Source: Fructilactobacillus ixorae (GTDB taxonomy: Bacteria; Bacillota; Bacilli; Lactobacillales; Lactobacillaceae). Taken from it: a DNA stretch of 64,000 nt. The DNA is taken from assembly GCF_024029915.1 (NCBI RefSeq), contig NZ_CP097478.1:620001-684000 (forward strand), read 5' to 3'. The notes under the pieces were generated by a model. The model was not told the DNA's origin and ran no database searches. It saw only the letters and a list, made by a program, of their open reading frames with translations. The position numbers and the translations under genes were made by a program. This document shows, one piece after another, positions 44,226 to 54,869 of this stretch; the first letter of the stretch is position 1, and each line of letters begins with the position of its first letter.

Positions 44226-45587
44226 ATGCAACATGAATATTTAACGGTAACGGCATTAAACCAATACATTAACCAAAAATTTGAACGCGATCCTTATTTA
44301 AAGCGGGTCTACCTGACGGGGGAAATCTCGAACTGGCGCAAGCGACCGGGCCATCAATATTTTAGCGTGAAAGATGAGCAGTCCGTAATTAGTGCCGTGA
44401 TGTGGAAGGGGCAGTTTGCCAAGATTAAATTTACCCCAAAAGAGGGGATGAAAGTCTTGATTACCGGGCGGATTTCAACCTTTCCCCGGAGTGGACAGTA
44501 TCAAATCTACGTGGAGGGCATGGAGCCGGATGGAGTTGGGAATCTTTACATTGCCTACGAACAATTAAAGCAAAAATTATATCAAGCCGGCTTGTTTGAT
44601 CCAGAACATAAGCAGGTCATTCCCCGGTATCCGCAACGCATTGCGGTCATTACCTCGCAGAGTGGGGCGGTAATTCGTGACATTATTGACGCCGTCCGCA
44701 AACGCGATCCGAAAATTCAAATTGTCCTCTTCCCAGCGGCCGTGCAGGGAGACAAAGCGGCCGCAGAAATTGTGCAACAAATTGAGCGGGTTAATCAGAT
44801 TGGGGGCTTTGATACGCTGATTATTGGTCGGGGTGGGGGTTCAATCGAAGATTTGTGGCCCTTTAACGAGGAATCAGTGGCGCGAGCCATCTATGCGAGT
44901 CAGGTCCCAATTATTTCTTCGGTCGGCCATCAAACTGACAATACCATTGCTGATTTTGTGGCGGATATTCGTGCGTCGACCCCAACTCAAGCAGGGGTGT
45001 TAGCCTCGCCCGTGTTGAGTGAGGTAATTGCACAGCTGCGCACGGAACAGGCGGCGTTAGCAAGCAACATGAATCACATTCTCCGCCTGCAACAGCAGCG
45101 TTTAGACCAGTTGCAACAAACGTACGTCTTCCAACAGCCACAGCGCTTATACGAGACGTACGTTCAGCAGTGTGATCAACTGACGGAACGCTTGCAAGCG
45201 ACCATGCAGCAACGCTTGACGCAGGAACAGAACCGGCTAAACTTAGCCACGAGTAATCTCCGGTCCCATTCACCGCAAAATGTGATTCAAAGTAACCAGC
45301 GGGAATTAGATTACCAAACCCAAAATTTACACCAGGCGATTACCCAACTGGTCACAGAGTGCCGAGACCGGTTAGCCAACCAGGCGGCCGCTCTCGATCA
45401 TTTAAGTCCTCTAAAGATTATGAGTCGGGGTTACAGTCTGGTGCACAACCACCAAGATCAGTTGGTAACGACGATTGACCAGGTCCACCCCGGTGAGCAG
45501 GTCATCATTGATTTCAACGATGGGACGGCGACGGCAGACGTAACTGAAGTTACTAAGAACAAAGGAGTTCACGATGGCAAACACTAA
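44226..45587 (+). CDS. xseA: Exodeoxyribonuclease VII large subunit
   Basis: Degrades single-stranded DNA with XseB. The 453-residue protein has an N-terminal OB fold ([33 protein letters not shown]), the catalytic core ([56 protein letters not shown]) and a long C-terminal coiled coil rich in Gln and Leu. It starts one base after the folD stop and overlaps xseB by 14 bases. Confidence 0.97.
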   Translation: MQHEYLTVTALNQYINQKFERDPYLKRVYLTGEISNWRKRPGHQYFSVKDEQSVISAVMWKGQFAKIKFTPKEGMKVLITGRISTFPRSGQYQIYVEGMEPDGVGNLYIAYEQLKQKLYQAGLFDPEHKQVIPRYPQRIAVITSQSGAVIRDIIDAVRKRDPKIQIVLFPAAVQGDKAAAEIVQQIERVNQIGGFDTLIIGRGGGSIEDLWPFNEESVARAIYASQVPIISSVGHQTDNTIADFVADIRASTPTQAGVLASPVLSEVIAQLRTEQAALASNMNHILRLQQQRLDQLQQTYVFQQPQRLYETYVQQCDQLTERLQATMQQRLTQEQNRLNLATSNLRSHSPQNVIQSNQRELDYQTQNLHQAITQLVTECRDRLANQAAALDHLSPLKIMSRGYSLVHNHQDQLVTTIDQVHPGEQVIIDFNDGTATADVTEVTKNKGVHDGKH

Positions 45588-45855
45588 ACCTACTTTTGAA
45601 GAGAACATGCAACATTTAGAACAAATTGTCCAAGAATTACAGGCCGGGAACGTCCCGCTCGAAAAGGCCCTGAGCGAATTTCAAACGGGCGTTAAATTAA
45701 GTCAAACGATGCAAAAAACGCTCCAAAACGCAGAAGATACGTTGACCAAGATGATGACTCCGGACGGAGAAGAAGTTCCGTTTAAACGGGATAAGGGCTA
45801 TGAAGCCCAAGCAGAGCAACCAGATCAACAAGCAGATCAGGATCTGCCCTTCTAA
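45574..45855 (+). CDS. xseB: Exodeoxyribonuclease VII small subunit
   Basis: A 93-residue helical protein ([26 protein letters not shown]), the XseB signature, which binds along XseA coiled coil. The final 30 residues are acidic and glutamine-rich, ending DLPF. Overlaps xseA by 14 bases and ispA by one. Confidence 0.95.
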   Translation: MANTKPTFEENMQHLEQIVQELQAGNVPLEKALSEFQTGVKLSQTMQKTLQNAEDTLTKMMTPDGEEVPFKRDKGYEAQAEQPDQQADQDLPF

Positions 45856-46709
45856 TGAATGCTGACGCGAACACCCTAACAAACTTTACGGAACAGTATC
45901 GGCCACAAATTGAACAGACCCTGGCGACAATCGTGCAACAAGAAGCTAGTCAACCGACGTTGCAGCAGGCGGAAGCTTATTCGTTATTAGCCGGAGGGAA
46001 GCGGTTACGTCCGTTGTTAACGTTAGCGACGCTCCGGAGTTTAGGTCAACCGATTATGCATGCCCAACTTGTGGCCAGTACCGCTGTGGAATTGGTACAC
46101 ACGTACTCACTGATCCATGACGATTTACCGGCCATGGATGATAGTGATCTGCGTCGCGGCAAGGCTGCGAGTCACAAACGGTTTGGGGAAGCCCAGGCCA
46201 TTTTGGCTGGAGATGGACTCCTGACGGATGCCTTTGCCGTGTTAAGTAAGTGTGGATTACCAGCGGACCAGACGACGGCCCTAGTTGGACAGCTGGCGAC
46301 GGCAGCGGGCTCGACCGGAATGGTGGCCGGGCAAATGCTGGACATTGAAGCTACGGGCACGTCGTTAGCGCTCGCTGACCTTCGCAAACTAGACCGGCAA
46401 AAGACGGGGGCGCTCTTTTATTACAGTGTCACGGCCGGAGCCATCATGGGCCAAGCAACGGCACCACAGCAACGCTCATTAGCTCAATTTGCGTGGAATT
46501 TTGGCGTGGCCTTTCAAATTTATGATGATTTACAGGATGAACAATCCGGAACTAATGAAGATGCTGGCAAAAATAGTTACGTGCAGTTGCTAGGGCGGCC
46601 GGCCGCAACTCAGGTTTTGGCAGAAACGGTAGCTGCGGGTGCAGCCGCCGTGGCGGAGTTGGAGCATCCAGAGTTATTACGTGCGTTTTTAACGTATTTT
46701 AAAGGATAA
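45855..46709 (+). CDS. ispA: (2E,6E)-farnesyl diphosphate synthase
   Basis: IspA makes farnesyl diphosphate for undecaprenyl phosphate and quinone synthesis. The 284-residue all-helical protein has both aspartate-rich motifs, DDLPAMDD near residues 91-98 and the DDLQDE of the second motif, plus GGKRLRPLL at the start. ATG overlaps the xseB stop by one base. Followed by tlyA after 10 bases. Confidence 0.95.
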   Translation: MNADANTLTNFTEQYRPQIEQTLATIVQQEASQPTLQQAEAYSLLAGGKRLRPLLTLATLRSLGQPIMHAQLVASTAVELVHTYSLIHDDLPAMDDSDLRRGKAASHKRFGEAQAILAGDGLLTDAFAVLSKCGLPADQTTALVGQLATAAGSTGMVAGQMLDIEATGTSLALADLRKLDRQKTGALFYYSVTAGAIMGQATAPQQRSLAQFAWNFGVAFQIYDDLQDEQSGTNEDAGKNSYVQLLGRPAATQVLAETVAAGAAAVAELEHPELLRAFLTYFKG

Positions 46710-46719
46710 GGAACAAGGA

Positions 46720-47538
46720 ATGGCAAAAGAAAAAGAACGAATTGACGTGCTCTTGGTACAACAGGGGTTATTTGCAAGCCGCGAACAGGCCAAGCGGGCG
46801 GTGATGGCAGGGGAAGTACTCGGTAAAAATGAGCAGCGCCTCGATAAACCAGGGGTGAAGATTCCGGTTGAAACCGAATTGCACCTCAAAGGAAACGTGA
46901 TGCCCTACGTCAGTCGGGGCGGCTTAAAGTTAGCCAAGGCATTGGATCAGTTTAAAATTGACGTGAGTGACCAAATTGTCTTAGACATCGGGTCTTCCAC
47001 CGGTGGCTTTACCGACGTGATGTTACAACAGGGAGCCCGCTTAAGTTACGCGCTTGACGTGGGAACCAACCAGTTGGTGTGGAAATTACGGACCGATCCC
47101 CGGGTAATTGTGATGGAAAATACCAACTTTCGGTATAGCCAACCAGCGGATTTCACCGCTGGGTTGCCAACCTTTGCCTCCATTGACGTCTCCTTTATCT
47201 CGTTGCGGCTAATCTTAACCCCTCTGAAACAAATTTTACAGCCCCACGGAGAAGTGGTGGCGCTCATCAAACCCCAGTTTGAAGCCGGCCGGGAACACGT
47301 TGGGAAACATGGAATTGTCCGGGATCCGGCGGTGCACCGGGCGGTAATCGAAAAGGTCTTTTCGTATGCTACGACGGCTGGTTTTTCGGTGCTCAACCTG
47401 GATTTTTCGCCCATTACGGGTGGCGAAGGTAACGTTGAATTTCTGGTGCAGTTACAATCCACGGCGCACCCGACGATTAACCCCCAAATTTCAATCAGTG
47501 CGGTGCAGGACCGGGCGTACCAAATCCTCCAAAATTAA
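46720..47538 (+). CDS. tlyA: TlyA family rRNA 2'-O-methyltransferase (YqxC)
   Basis: A 272-residue protein with an N-terminal S4 RNA-binding domain (about 5-65, RIDVLLVQQGLFASREQAKRAVMAGEV) and an FtsJ-type SAM methyltransferase domain (DIGSSTGGFTDVMLQQG near 89-105, then FASIDVSFISL). It likely modifies 16S/23S rRNA cytidines. In most lactobacilli argR follows between tlyA and recN; here recN starts 33 bases later. Confidence 0.93.
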   Translation: MAKEKERIDVLLVQQGLFASREQAKRAVMAGEVLGKNEQRLDKPGVKIPVETELHLKGNVMPYVSRGGLKLAKALDQFKIDVSDQIVLDIGSSTGGFTDVMLQQGARLSYALDVGTNQLVWKLRTDPRVIVMENTNFRYSQPADFTAGLPTFASIDVSFISLRLILTPLKQILQPHGEVVALIKPQFEAGREHVGKHGIVRDPAVHRAVIEKVFSYATTAGFSVLNLDFSPITGGEGNVEFLVQLQSTAHPTINPQISISAVQDRAYQILQN

Positions 47539-47570
47539 ACTTAGTTAGAATAGTAAGAGAAGGTGAGCGT

Positions 47571-49277
47571 GTGCTAAAGGAAATTTCCATTAAGGATTTC
47601 GCCATTATCGACCAGTTGGCAGTTAACTTTGCCACGGGAATGACGGTGCTGACCGGAGAAACCGGAGCTGGGAAATCAATTATTATTGATGCCGTTGGCC
47701 TGTTAGCGGGAGGCCGAGGGTCACAACATTTCATTCGAACGGGTGCCAACAAAGCTGTCTTACAGGGATTGTTTCAGGTCCCGCGGAATGGAATTGCGGA
47801 ACAAAAATTAGATGAATTTGGCATTGATCATAGTGATGATAACGTGATTTTGCAGCGCGAGTTATACCGAAATGGACGCAATCTTTGTCGGGTAAACGGA
47901 ATGCTCGTTAATACAACTACGTTGAAACAGATTGGGGAAACCCTCGTTGATATTTACGGGCAAAATGAACACCAGGCCCTCATGCAGAGTGACCAACACC
48001 TGCACCTGTTAGATGAATTTATCGGCAAGCGGTTGCAACCGACCCTGACCGACTATCAAACGAACTTTCGGACCTATCAGCAACTGCAGCAACAGTTACG
48101 CAATCAGAGTCAAAATGAAAAGGCCCGCGCCCAACGCTTTGACATGCTACAGTACCAAGTTAACGAAATTGAAAAAGCGGGTTTAACTACTGGAGAAGAG
48201 GAAGAACTACTGCGGGAACGGGATCGGTTGACCAATTTTCAGACGATTAGTAACAGTTTGAACCAGAGTCTCGCTGACATTGAGGGGGATGAAACCATTA
48301 GCCCCCTAGATATGATTGGAGAGTCGATGAGTGCGATTGAAGCAGTTGAACGCCTGGGAGACGAGTTTAAGCAAATTGCTGAGAACGTAAAAGGGGCCTA
48401 CTACATGCTGCAGGATGCCGCGGGCGAAATCACCAATCAACTGGATTCGTTGGAGTTTGATCAGGGTCGCTTAGATGAGGTCGAGGCCCGGTTAAACACG
48501 ATTTTTGAACTGAAACGAAAATACGGGGATTCCATTGAGCAAATTTTAGCGTACTACAATCAAATTTCGGCAGAACTGGCGGATATGCAGGCTGAAGATC
48601 AGAGTGGTAACGCTTTAGCGACCCGGTTAAAAACCACGCAGGCCACGTTAAACGATTTAGGGGAAAAGTTACGGACGATGCGCCATCAGGGTGCCAAAGA
48701 GCTAACCCAAGCAATTCACGACCAGTTAGCCGACCTGTACATGGATAAAACCGAGTTTGAAGTTCGATTTAACAGTTTACCAGCGGGCCAGTTTAACTCC
48801 CGTGGAATTGAAACGGCTGAATTTTACCTGCGGACTAATCCTGGCGAGGCAATGCTGCCACTCAATAAAATTGCTTCCGGGGGAGAACTTTCCCGGATTA
48901 TGTTGGCGTTAAAAACCATTTTCTCAAAGGTTCAGGGAGTCACTTCCATTATCTTTGATGAGGTGGACACGGGGGTTTCGGGACGCGTGGCGCAGGCCAT
49001 TGCCAATAAGATTCATGGCATTAGTTTGAAATCCCAAGCGCTTTGTATTACCCATCTACCTCAAGTGGCTGCCATGGCGGACCATCAAGATTACATCGCC
49101 AAGCACGTTGATCAGCACGGTCGGACGGAAACCAGCATTGAACCAATTACGGGGCAAAAACGGGTTAATGAACTAGCACGTATGCTTGCCGGGACAACCG
49201 TAACTAAACTAACGCTGGAGCACGCCCAGGAGCTTTTGAAGTTGGCGGATAAAGCTAAACAAGCGGCCCAAACTTAG
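47571..49277 (+). CDS. recN: DNA repair protein RecN
   Basis: A 568-residue SMC-like ATPase that gathers DNA ends for recombinational repair. Walker A is in LTGETGAGKSIIIDA near the N terminus; the signature and Walker B region are ASGGELSRIMLAL and IIFDEVDTGVSGRVAQAI near 435-490. The central region (about 150-370) is coiled coil. It starts at a GTG preceded by GAAGGTGAG. Confidence 0.96.
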   Translation: MLKEISIKDFAIIDQLAVNFATGMTVLTGETGAGKSIIIDAVGLLAGGRGSQHFIRTGANKAVLQGLFQVPRNGIAEQKLDEFGIDHSDDNVILQRELYRNGRNLCRVNGMLVNTTTLKQIGETLVDIYGQNEHQALMQSDQHLHLLDEFIGKRLQPTLTDYQTNFRTYQQLQQQLRNQSQNEKARAQRFDMLQYQVNEIEKAGLTTGEEEELLRERDRLTNFQTISNSLNQSLADIEGDETISPLDMIGESMSAIEAVERLGDEFKQIAENVKGAYYMLQDAAGEITNQLDSLEFDQGRLDEVEARLNTIFELKRKYGDSIEQILAYYNQISAELADMQAEDQSGNALATRLKTTQATLNDLGEKLRTMRHQGAKELTQAIHDQLADLYMDKTEFEVRFNSLPAGQFNSRGIETAEFYLRTNPGEAMLPLNKIASGGELSRIMLALKTIFSKVQGVTSIIFDEVDTGVSGRVAQAIANKIHGISLKSQALCITHLPQVAAMADHQDYIAKHVDQHGRTETSIEPITGQKRVNELARMLAGTTVTKLTLEHAQELLKLADKAKQAAQT

Positions 49278-49281
49278 CCTA

Positions 49282-49310
49282 TTGATTATTTCCCCCAAAA
49301 CCGCCATAAT
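49282..49310 (+). promoter_or_regulatory. Probable gmk promoter
   Basis: TTGATT at 49282-49287, 17-base spacer, CATAAT at 49305-49310, about 36 bases before gmk. Confidence 0.6.
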
Positions 49311-49346
49311 ACCAATAATAAGTATTTTGATGAAGGAGCGGTTTAA

Positions 49347-49964
49347 TTGACAAAAAGAGGGATGTTAATTGTTCTTTCTGGCCCATCCGGGGTTGGAAAG
49401 GGAACGGTTCGCAAGGCCTTGTTTGAAGATTCAAACGTTGATTTCAACTATTCGATTTCAATGACAACGAGAAGTCCCCGGGACGGAGAACAAAATGGGG
49501 TAGACTACTATTTTGTTTCCAAAGCGGAATTTGAGGATCACATTAAAAACGGGGAAATGTTAGAGTACGCGAAGTACGTTGATAACTACTATGGAACGCC
49601 GTTAAACTATGTGAACGAACAATTAGATGCTGGGCACGACGTCTTCTTGGAAATCGAAGTAAACGGAGCGTTGCAAGTTCGGGCGAACTGTCCCGATGGC
49701 ATCTTTATTTTCCTAACCCCACCAGACATTAAGGAGCTCCGTAGTCGGTTAGTTGGCCGTGGAACCGATGCGCTGGAAGTCATTAACAAGCGGATTCAAA
49801 CGGCGACGAAGGAAATTCATATGATGCAAAACTATGATTATGCGGTGGTAAATGATAAAATTGACAACGCGGTTAATCAGATTAAAGATATTGTTCGCAG
49901 TGAACGCTTAAAAGTTAAACGAGTGATGCCAGATTATTTGGCTAGTTTAGGAGATGAAATCTAA
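49347..49964 (+). CDS. gmk: Guanylate kinase
   Basis: Converts GMP to GDP. The 205-residue protein starts at a TTG behind AAGGAG. It has the P-loop GPSGVGKGT at about 10-18, the GMP-binding [19 protein letters not shown] and the lid region. Overlaps rpoZ by one base, the common gmk-rpoZ pair. Confidence 0.97.
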   Translation: MTKRGMLIVLSGPSGVGKGTVRKALFEDSNVDFNYSISMTTRSPRDGEQNGVDYYFVSKAEFEDHIKNGEMLEYAKYVDNYYGTPLNYVNEQLDAGHDVFLEIEVNGALQVRANCPDGIFIFLTPPDIKELRSRLVGRGTDALEVINKRIQTATKEIHMMQNYDYAVVNDKIDNAVNQIKDIVRSERLKVKRVMPDYLASLGDEI

Positions 49965-50161
49965 TGTTATATCCATCAATTGACGAATTATTAGAAATTG
50001 TGGACTCCCGTTATTCATTGGTAATGCTTGCCAGTAAACGGGCCGAAGAATTAGACCAGGGGGCAGCACCGCTTTTGGATCACTATAAAAATTCCAAGTC
50101 CGTTGGCAAAGCCCTCGAAGAAATTGCCGCTGGCGTTTTAAAGATTGAAACAGAAGGCTAA
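49964..50161 (+). CDS. rpoZ: DNA-directed RNA polymerase omega subunit
   Basis: A 65-residue omega subunit that supports RNA polymerase assembly. The [29 protein letters not shown] core is diagnostic. It overlaps the gmk stop by one base. Confidence 0.95.
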   Translation: MLYPSIDELLEIVDSRYSLVMLASKRAEELDQGAAPLLDHYKNSKSVGKALEEIAAGVLKIETEG

Positions 50162-50174
50162 TTTGAACTAAAGC

Positions 50175-50220
50175 AGACCATGCGTGCGGGGGACCCCGAG
50201 CAACGTAGTGGTCTTTTTTA
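50175..50220 (+). terminator. Terminator after rpoZ
   Basis: AGACCA pairs with TGGTCT, extended inward by TGCGTGC with GCAACGTA (one bulge), and followed by T residues; it contains a GGGG/CCCC tip. Confidence 0.8.
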
Positions 50221-50275
50221 TTCTTAAAGAATTCGATACGGTATAATTAGGGTAGTTTATGAAGGAGAATGAGCG

Positions 50276-51469
50276 ATGAACGGGGAAAAAATCACGTTAT
50301 ACGTTACCGGAAGTATTGCCGCCTATAAGGCGGTTTCTTTGCTACGGTTATGTCAAAAAGCGGGGGCAGACGTGCGCGTGGTCATGACCGCAGCGGCGAC
50401 CCGCTTTGTTACTCCCCAAACGTTTGCGGCCCTGTCCGGTCATTCTGTCCTAACGGATGCAGCGACTCACCAAGAGACAATTGCGCACGTTGAATTAGCG
50501 CAGTGGGGCACGTGTCACGTCGTGGCGCCTGCGTCGGCTGATTTTATCGCGAAGGCCGCCGTTGGAATTGCGGATTCGGTGGCGTTAACGACCTATCTGG
50601 CCGCCCGAGGCCCCAAACTCGTGGTGCCAGCCATGAACGATGGGATGTGGGATAATCCGGCCACCCGCAGAAACATTACCCAGTTACGCCAAGACGGGCA
50701 ACAGGTGCTAGAGCCCGTGATCGGGTTATTGGCGGAAGGTTACGCGGCCAAGGGGCGGATGGCTGATCCAGAAGTGATTATGACGGCCCTCCAGCAGTTA
50801 CAGGGTAAACCGCAGGACTGGGCTGGTAAACATTTGTTGGTAACGGCCGGGGGCACCCAAGAAGATTTGGACCCGGTTCGCTATTTGTCGAATCGCTCGT
50901 CGGGAAAAATGGGGTACGCCTTGGCCAACGCCGCTAGCCAGCGGGGCGCGCAAGTTACGTTGCTAAGTGCCAACGTGAATTTACCAATTCCCACCGGCGT
51001 GAAGGTGATTCCAGTTCGAACCGCGGCTGACCTGAAGGACCAACTCCAGCAGTTATTTCCGACGATGGATGGACTGTTGATGGCTGCCGCTGTAAGTGAT
51101 TTTCGCCCGGTTCAAGTTGCCGAGCACAAGCTTAAAAAAACGGCAGCTGGGGAGGAAATGACCCTCCGGTTCCAGCAAAATCCGGACCTCCTCAAATTAG
51201 TTGCGGCGCACAAACGCCCCGATCAAGTGGTGGTCGGATTTGCAGCGGAGACCCACGATTGGCGCCAAAATGCCTTGCACAAGTTAGCGGCCAAGCAGGC
51301 GGATTACATCGTTTTGAACGACGTCAGTAATCCCGCCATTGGGTTTAATAGTGACGATAATCAGGTGACCATCTTTGGAGCCGATGGCTTTCAAGAACAG
51401 ACTCCCATTGAAACTAAGGCTGCCATCGCCGACCACATTTTAACGGTGATTAACCCGAAAGATCGTTAG
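50276..51469 (+). CDS. coaBC: Bifunctional phosphopantothenoylcysteine decarboxylase/synthetase
   Basis: CoaBC joins cysteine to 4'-phosphopantothenate and decarboxylates the product, making 4'-phosphopantetheine for coenzyme A. The 397-residue protein has the flavin CoaC half (YVTGSIAAYKAV, HVELAQWGTCHVVAPASADFIAK, PAMNDGMW) and the CoaB half from about 180 (LLVTAGGTQEDLDPVRYLSNRSSGKMGYALA, KLKK motif). It precedes priA as in Bacillus. AAGGAGAAT precedes the ATG. Confidence 0.97.
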   Translation: MNGEKITLYVTGSIAAYKAVSLLRLCQKAGADVRVVMTAAATRFVTPQTFAALSGHSVLTDAATHQETIAHVELAQWGTCHVVAPASADFIAKAAVGIADSVALTTYLAARGPKLVVPAMNDGMWDNPATRRNITQLRQDGQQVLEPVIGLLAEGYAAKGRMADPEVIMTALQQLQGKPQDWAGKHLLVTAGGTQEDLDPVRYLSNRSSGKMGYALANAASQRGAQVTLLSANVNLPIPTGVKVIPVRTAADLKDQLQQLFPTMDGLLMAAAVSDFRPVQVAEHKLKKTAAGEEMTLRFQQNPDLLKLVAAHKRPDQVVVGFAAETHDWRQNALHKLAAKQADYIVLNDVSNPAIGFNSDDNQVTIFGADGFQEQTPIETKAAIADHILTVINPKDR

Positions 51470-51503
51470 TGACTGAACACCTTTAAGAAAGGAGGAAGTG
51501 GTA

Positions 51504-53912
51504 ATGCCGAGCGCAGCCGTAATTGTAGATGTTCCAACCATGCAAACCAATTTTCCGTATTCGTATGCAATTCCACCAGAACTCCAAGCGCAGTTGCAAC
51601 CTGGCATGCGGGTGGTAGTTCCCTTTGGATCGGGAAATCGGCAGGTGGAAGGCTTTGTCGTGGGTTTACAGGATGATGATTCAAAGCATCAGGCAGACGA
51701 CCTCAAACCGATTACACGGCTCATGGACCTAACCCCAGTGGTGAACCAGGAGCTCCTTGCGCTATCTGATTGGTTATCCCAACGAACTTACTCCTTCCGT
51801 ATTAGTTGCCTTTTGACAATGCTACCAAACGTCATGAAGGCTAAGTATCAAACCACCGTTGCCCCGGTTCCGCCGGTGCAGAACCAGTGGCTGGCCAAGG
51901 TGTTTGCCGACCAGCAGGAACTCCCGCTTGATCAAGCCCACTTTACGAACCGTGAGGTAGCGCGGTTAACCGAACTCCGAAACCAGGGGCAGGTTCAGGT
52001 TCATTATCACGTTAAAAACCAGGCTAAACGGAAAACGGAAGTAGCAGTGGTGAACCAGATTACGGATTTTTCACGCTGCGCTGCAGAAATTCGGAAAAAT
52101 GCGACGGGCCAACAAGCTCTGCTCCGCCAATTAGAGCAACAGCCAAAGACCCCGCTCCGCCAGCGAGAACTAACCAAAGTTCCCGGGATTTCTGCAGCCG
52201 TCATTAAAACGTTTGCGGACCGGGGCTGGGTCCGAAAGGTGACCGTGGAGCAGTATCGTAACCCTTACGACCAACCGCGCCACCCAGATCAGCCGCAACC
52301 ATTAACTCCCGATCAGCAACGCGCCGTGACACCCATTAACAAGGCCATTCGTGACCAACAGAGCACGGTTTTCTTACTGGAAGGGGTTACTGGATCAGGA
52401 AAAACGGAAGTTTATTTACAAACAATCCAACAGGCGTTAGATCAGGATGAGCAGGCGTTAATGTTAGTGCCAGAAATTGCGCTGACTCCGCAAATGGTGA
52501 CCCGCGTTAAAAATCGGTTTGGCGATCAAGTCGCAATTTTACACAGTGGACTGTCAAATGGAGAAAAATATGATGAGTGGCGCAGAATTAACGCTGGCGC
52601 TGCGCAGGTAGTGGTGGGGGCGCGGTCCGCTGTCTTCGCTCCCTTACCCAAGGTAGGACTCATCATTTTAGATGAGGAGCATGATCCAAGTTACAAGCAA
52701 AGCGACAACCCCCGTTATCACACCCGTGACGTGGCCATTTGGCGAGCCCAGTATCATCACTGTCCGGTTGTTTTGGGAAGTGCTACCCCCTCGTTAGAAT
52801 CTCGAGCTCGGGCGGAAAAGGGCCGGTACCAACTGTTGCGGTTGCCGCACCGGATTAACCAGCAACAGCTTCCAGCGATTCAGATTGTTGATATGACCGC
52901 TTCTTCTGAACGCTATGGGGATTTGGTTTCCCAGGAGTTGGTGACGGCGATTCAAAGCACGCTGACGCGAAAGGAACAGGTGGTGTTGCTATTGAACCGG
53001 CGGGGCTTCTCGTCGTTTATGCTGTGTCGGGATTGTGGGTACGTTTTAAAGTGCCCACACTGTGATATTTCGTTAACGATGCATTTAGATTCGCAGACGA
53101 TGAAGTGCCATTACTGTGGCTTTGAAACGGCGATTCCGAACGAATGCCCCCAGTGTCATAGTCGGCACATTCGGTACTTTGGGACGGGGACGGAGAAAGC
53201 AGAACAGCAGTTACAGCGCTTAATTCCGAAAGCCCGCATCCTACGCATGGATGTAGATACCACCCGCAAGAAGGGTGCCCACCAACGAATTCTGAGCCAA
53301 TTTGGTGACCAACAGGCGGATATTTTGCTGGGAACCCAGATGATTGCCAAGGGACTTGATTTTCCCAACGTCACCCTTGTGGGGGTGTTGAATGCCGATA
53401 CGGGCTTAGATCTACCGGATTTTCGCGCCAGCGAACGGACTTTTGACCTCTTGACCCAGGTAGCTGGACGGGCTGGTCGCGCCGAGAAGGCGGGGCAAGT
53501 CATCATTCAAACCTTTAATCCGCAGCATTATGCGATTCAGCTAGCCCAACAGCAGGACTATGAGGCGTTTTTCCGCAAGGAAATGCAAATACGCCATTTA
53601 GCGGGTTACAGTCCGTACTACTTCACAGCTCAGATTACGGTTAGTGCGCTGGTGGAGAAGGACGCGGCTCAGGAATCTTACCGAATTTTGCAGTTACTGC
53701 AACAGAATCTCGCCCAAACGACGGAAGTGCTCGGACCGACCCCAAACCCAATTGCAAGAATTAAGAACCGGTATTACTATCAAATTATCATTAAGTACAA
53801 GCACGATGAGCAGTTAGCGCCGACTTTGACGCGGGTCCAAGCAATCTCGCAAAAAGAAGTGCGCAAGGGGCTACGGATTGCCATTGATTCTGACCCCGTT
53901 AATTTTATGTAG
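51504..53912 (+). CDS. priA: Primosomal replication restart helicase PriA
   Basis: An 802-residue 3'-5' DNA helicase that reloads the replisome at stalled forks. It has the N-terminal 3'-end-binding domain (about 1-105), a winged helix, Walker A GVTGSGKTEVY, the DEEHD box, and eight zinc cysteines in CRDCGYVLKCPHCDISL and CHYCGFE...CPQCHS. Motifs IV-VI (GTQMIAKGLDFPNVTLV, QVAGRAGRAEK) follow. ATG 51504 lies nine bases after AAGGAGG; the GTG two codons upstream is not needed. Confidence 0.97.
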   Translation: MPSAAVIVDVPTMQTNFPYSYAIPPELQAQLQPGMRVVVPFGSGNRQVEGFVVGLQDDDSKHQADDLKPITRLMDLTPVVNQELLALSDWLSQRTYSFRISCLLTMLPNVMKAKYQTTVAPVPPVQNQWLAKVFADQQELPLDQAHFTNREVARLTELRNQGQVQVHYHVKNQAKRKTEVAVVNQITDFSRCAAEIRKNATGQQALLRQLEQQPKTPLRQRELTKVPGISAAVIKTFADRGWVRKVTVEQYRNPYDQPRHPDQPQPLTPDQQRAVTPINKAIRDQQSTVFLLEGVTGSGKTEVYLQTIQQALDQDEQALMLVPEIALTPQMVTRVKNRFGDQVAILHSGLSNGEKYDEWRRINAGAAQVVVGARSAVFAPLPKVGLIILDEEHDPSYKQSDNPRYHTRDVAIWRAQYHHCPVVLGSATPSLESRARAEKGRYQLLRLPHRINQQQLPAIQIVDMTASSERYGDLVSQELVTAIQSTLTRKEQVVLLLNRRGFSSFMLCRDCGYVLKCPHCDISLTMHLDSQTMKCHYCGFETAIPNECPQCHSRHIRYFGTGTEKAEQQLQRLIPKARILRMDVDTTRKKGAHQRILSQFGDQQADILLGTQMIAKGLDFPNVTLVGVLNADTGLDLPDFRASERTFDLLTQVAGRAGRAEKAGQVIIQTFNPQHYAIQLAQQQDYEAFFRKEMQIRHLAGYSPYYFTAQITVSALVEKDAAQESYRILQLLQQNLAQTTEVLGPTPNPIARIKNRYYYQIIIKYKHDEQLAPTLTRVQAISQKEVRKGLRIAIDSDPVNFM

Positions 53913-53921
53913 GAGGACCAC

Positions 53922-54869
53922 ATGGAACGAGTAGTATTTATGGGAACCCCTGAGTTTAGTGTTCCCATTTTAAAGGCATTACATGATCATTATGATGTGA
54001 TTGCGGTTGTAACCCAACCAGATCGCCCCGTCGGTCGGAAACGCACGTTAACGGCTTCGCCAGTCAAGCAAACGGCGTTGGAATTAGGCTTACCCGTTTT
54101 GCAGCCAGAAAAACTCGCGGGCAGTACTGAACTAGACCAAATTGTTGACCAACACCCCGACTTTATTATTACCGCGGCTTACGGCCAGTTTTTACCCACC
54201 AAGTTGTTGAACGCGGCCCAAATTGCAGCGGTCAACGTCCACGGATCATTATTACCGAAGTACCGGGGAGGGGCGCCCGTTCAGTACGCGATTATGAATG
54301 GAGATCAAGCAACTGGAGTTACGATTATGTACATGGTGAAGGCGATGGATGCCGGAGATATTTTGGCGCAGGAGACCGTTCCGATTACGGATCAAGATGA
54401 CACCGCTTCGATGTTTGCCAAGTTAAGCCTGGCGGGTCGTGATTTACTGTTAGCAACGTTACCAAAACTCGCCAACCAACAAATTACCCCCCGAAAACAG
54501 GACGAAGCGCAGGTGGTTTTTTCGCCCACGATTAAACGGGGCGAGGAACAACTGGATTTTCACCAGCCCGCGCGGCTCGTGGATTGTAAGGTGCGGGCGT
54601 TACGTCCCAATCCCGGCGCGTATGCAATGGTTCACGGGCAACGCTATAAGTTGTGGGATGTTATGGTCCTAGATCAAACCACGGACCTTGCGCCCGGACA
54701 GGTCGTTAAGCGTACTAAGCGAGAGCTGCAGTTGGCTGCGGGCGCAGGGACCGTTTTACAGGTCAATGAAATTCAACCGGCGGGCAAACCCCGAACGACC
54801 ATTCAAGCGTTTTTAAACGGGAACCAACAATTACAAACAGGAGACCAATTTATTGATGACCACGAATAA
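53922..54869 (+). CDS. fmt: Methionyl-tRNA formyltransferase
   Basis: Formylates initiator Met-tRNA using 10-formyl-THF. The 315-residue protein has the GTPEFSVPIL start, the catalytic HGSLLPKYRGGAPVQYAI with Asn/His/Asp, and a C-terminal OB-like domain. AGGAGG precedes the ATG. It overlaps rsmB by 14 bases. Confidence 0.97.
   Translation: MERVVFMGTPEFSVPILKALHDHYDVIAVVTQPDRPVGRKRTLTASPVKQTALELGLPVLQPEKLAGSTELDQIVDQHPDFIITAAYGQFLPTKLLNAAQIAAVNVHGSLLPKYRGGAPVQYAIMNGDQATGVTIMYMVKAMDAGDILAQETVPITDQDDTASMFAKLSLAGRDLLLATLPKLANQQITPRKQDEAQVVFSPTIKRGEEQLDFHQPARLVDCKVRALRPNPGAYAMVHGQRYKLWDVMVLDQTTDLAPGQVVKRTKRELQLAAGAGTVLQVNEIQPAGKPRTTIQAFLNGNQQLQTGDQFIDDHE

Noticed and set aside
54840..54856. Frameshift between fmt and rsmB
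   Set aside because: The overlap is a normal 14-base coupled overlap; both proteins have full family length.
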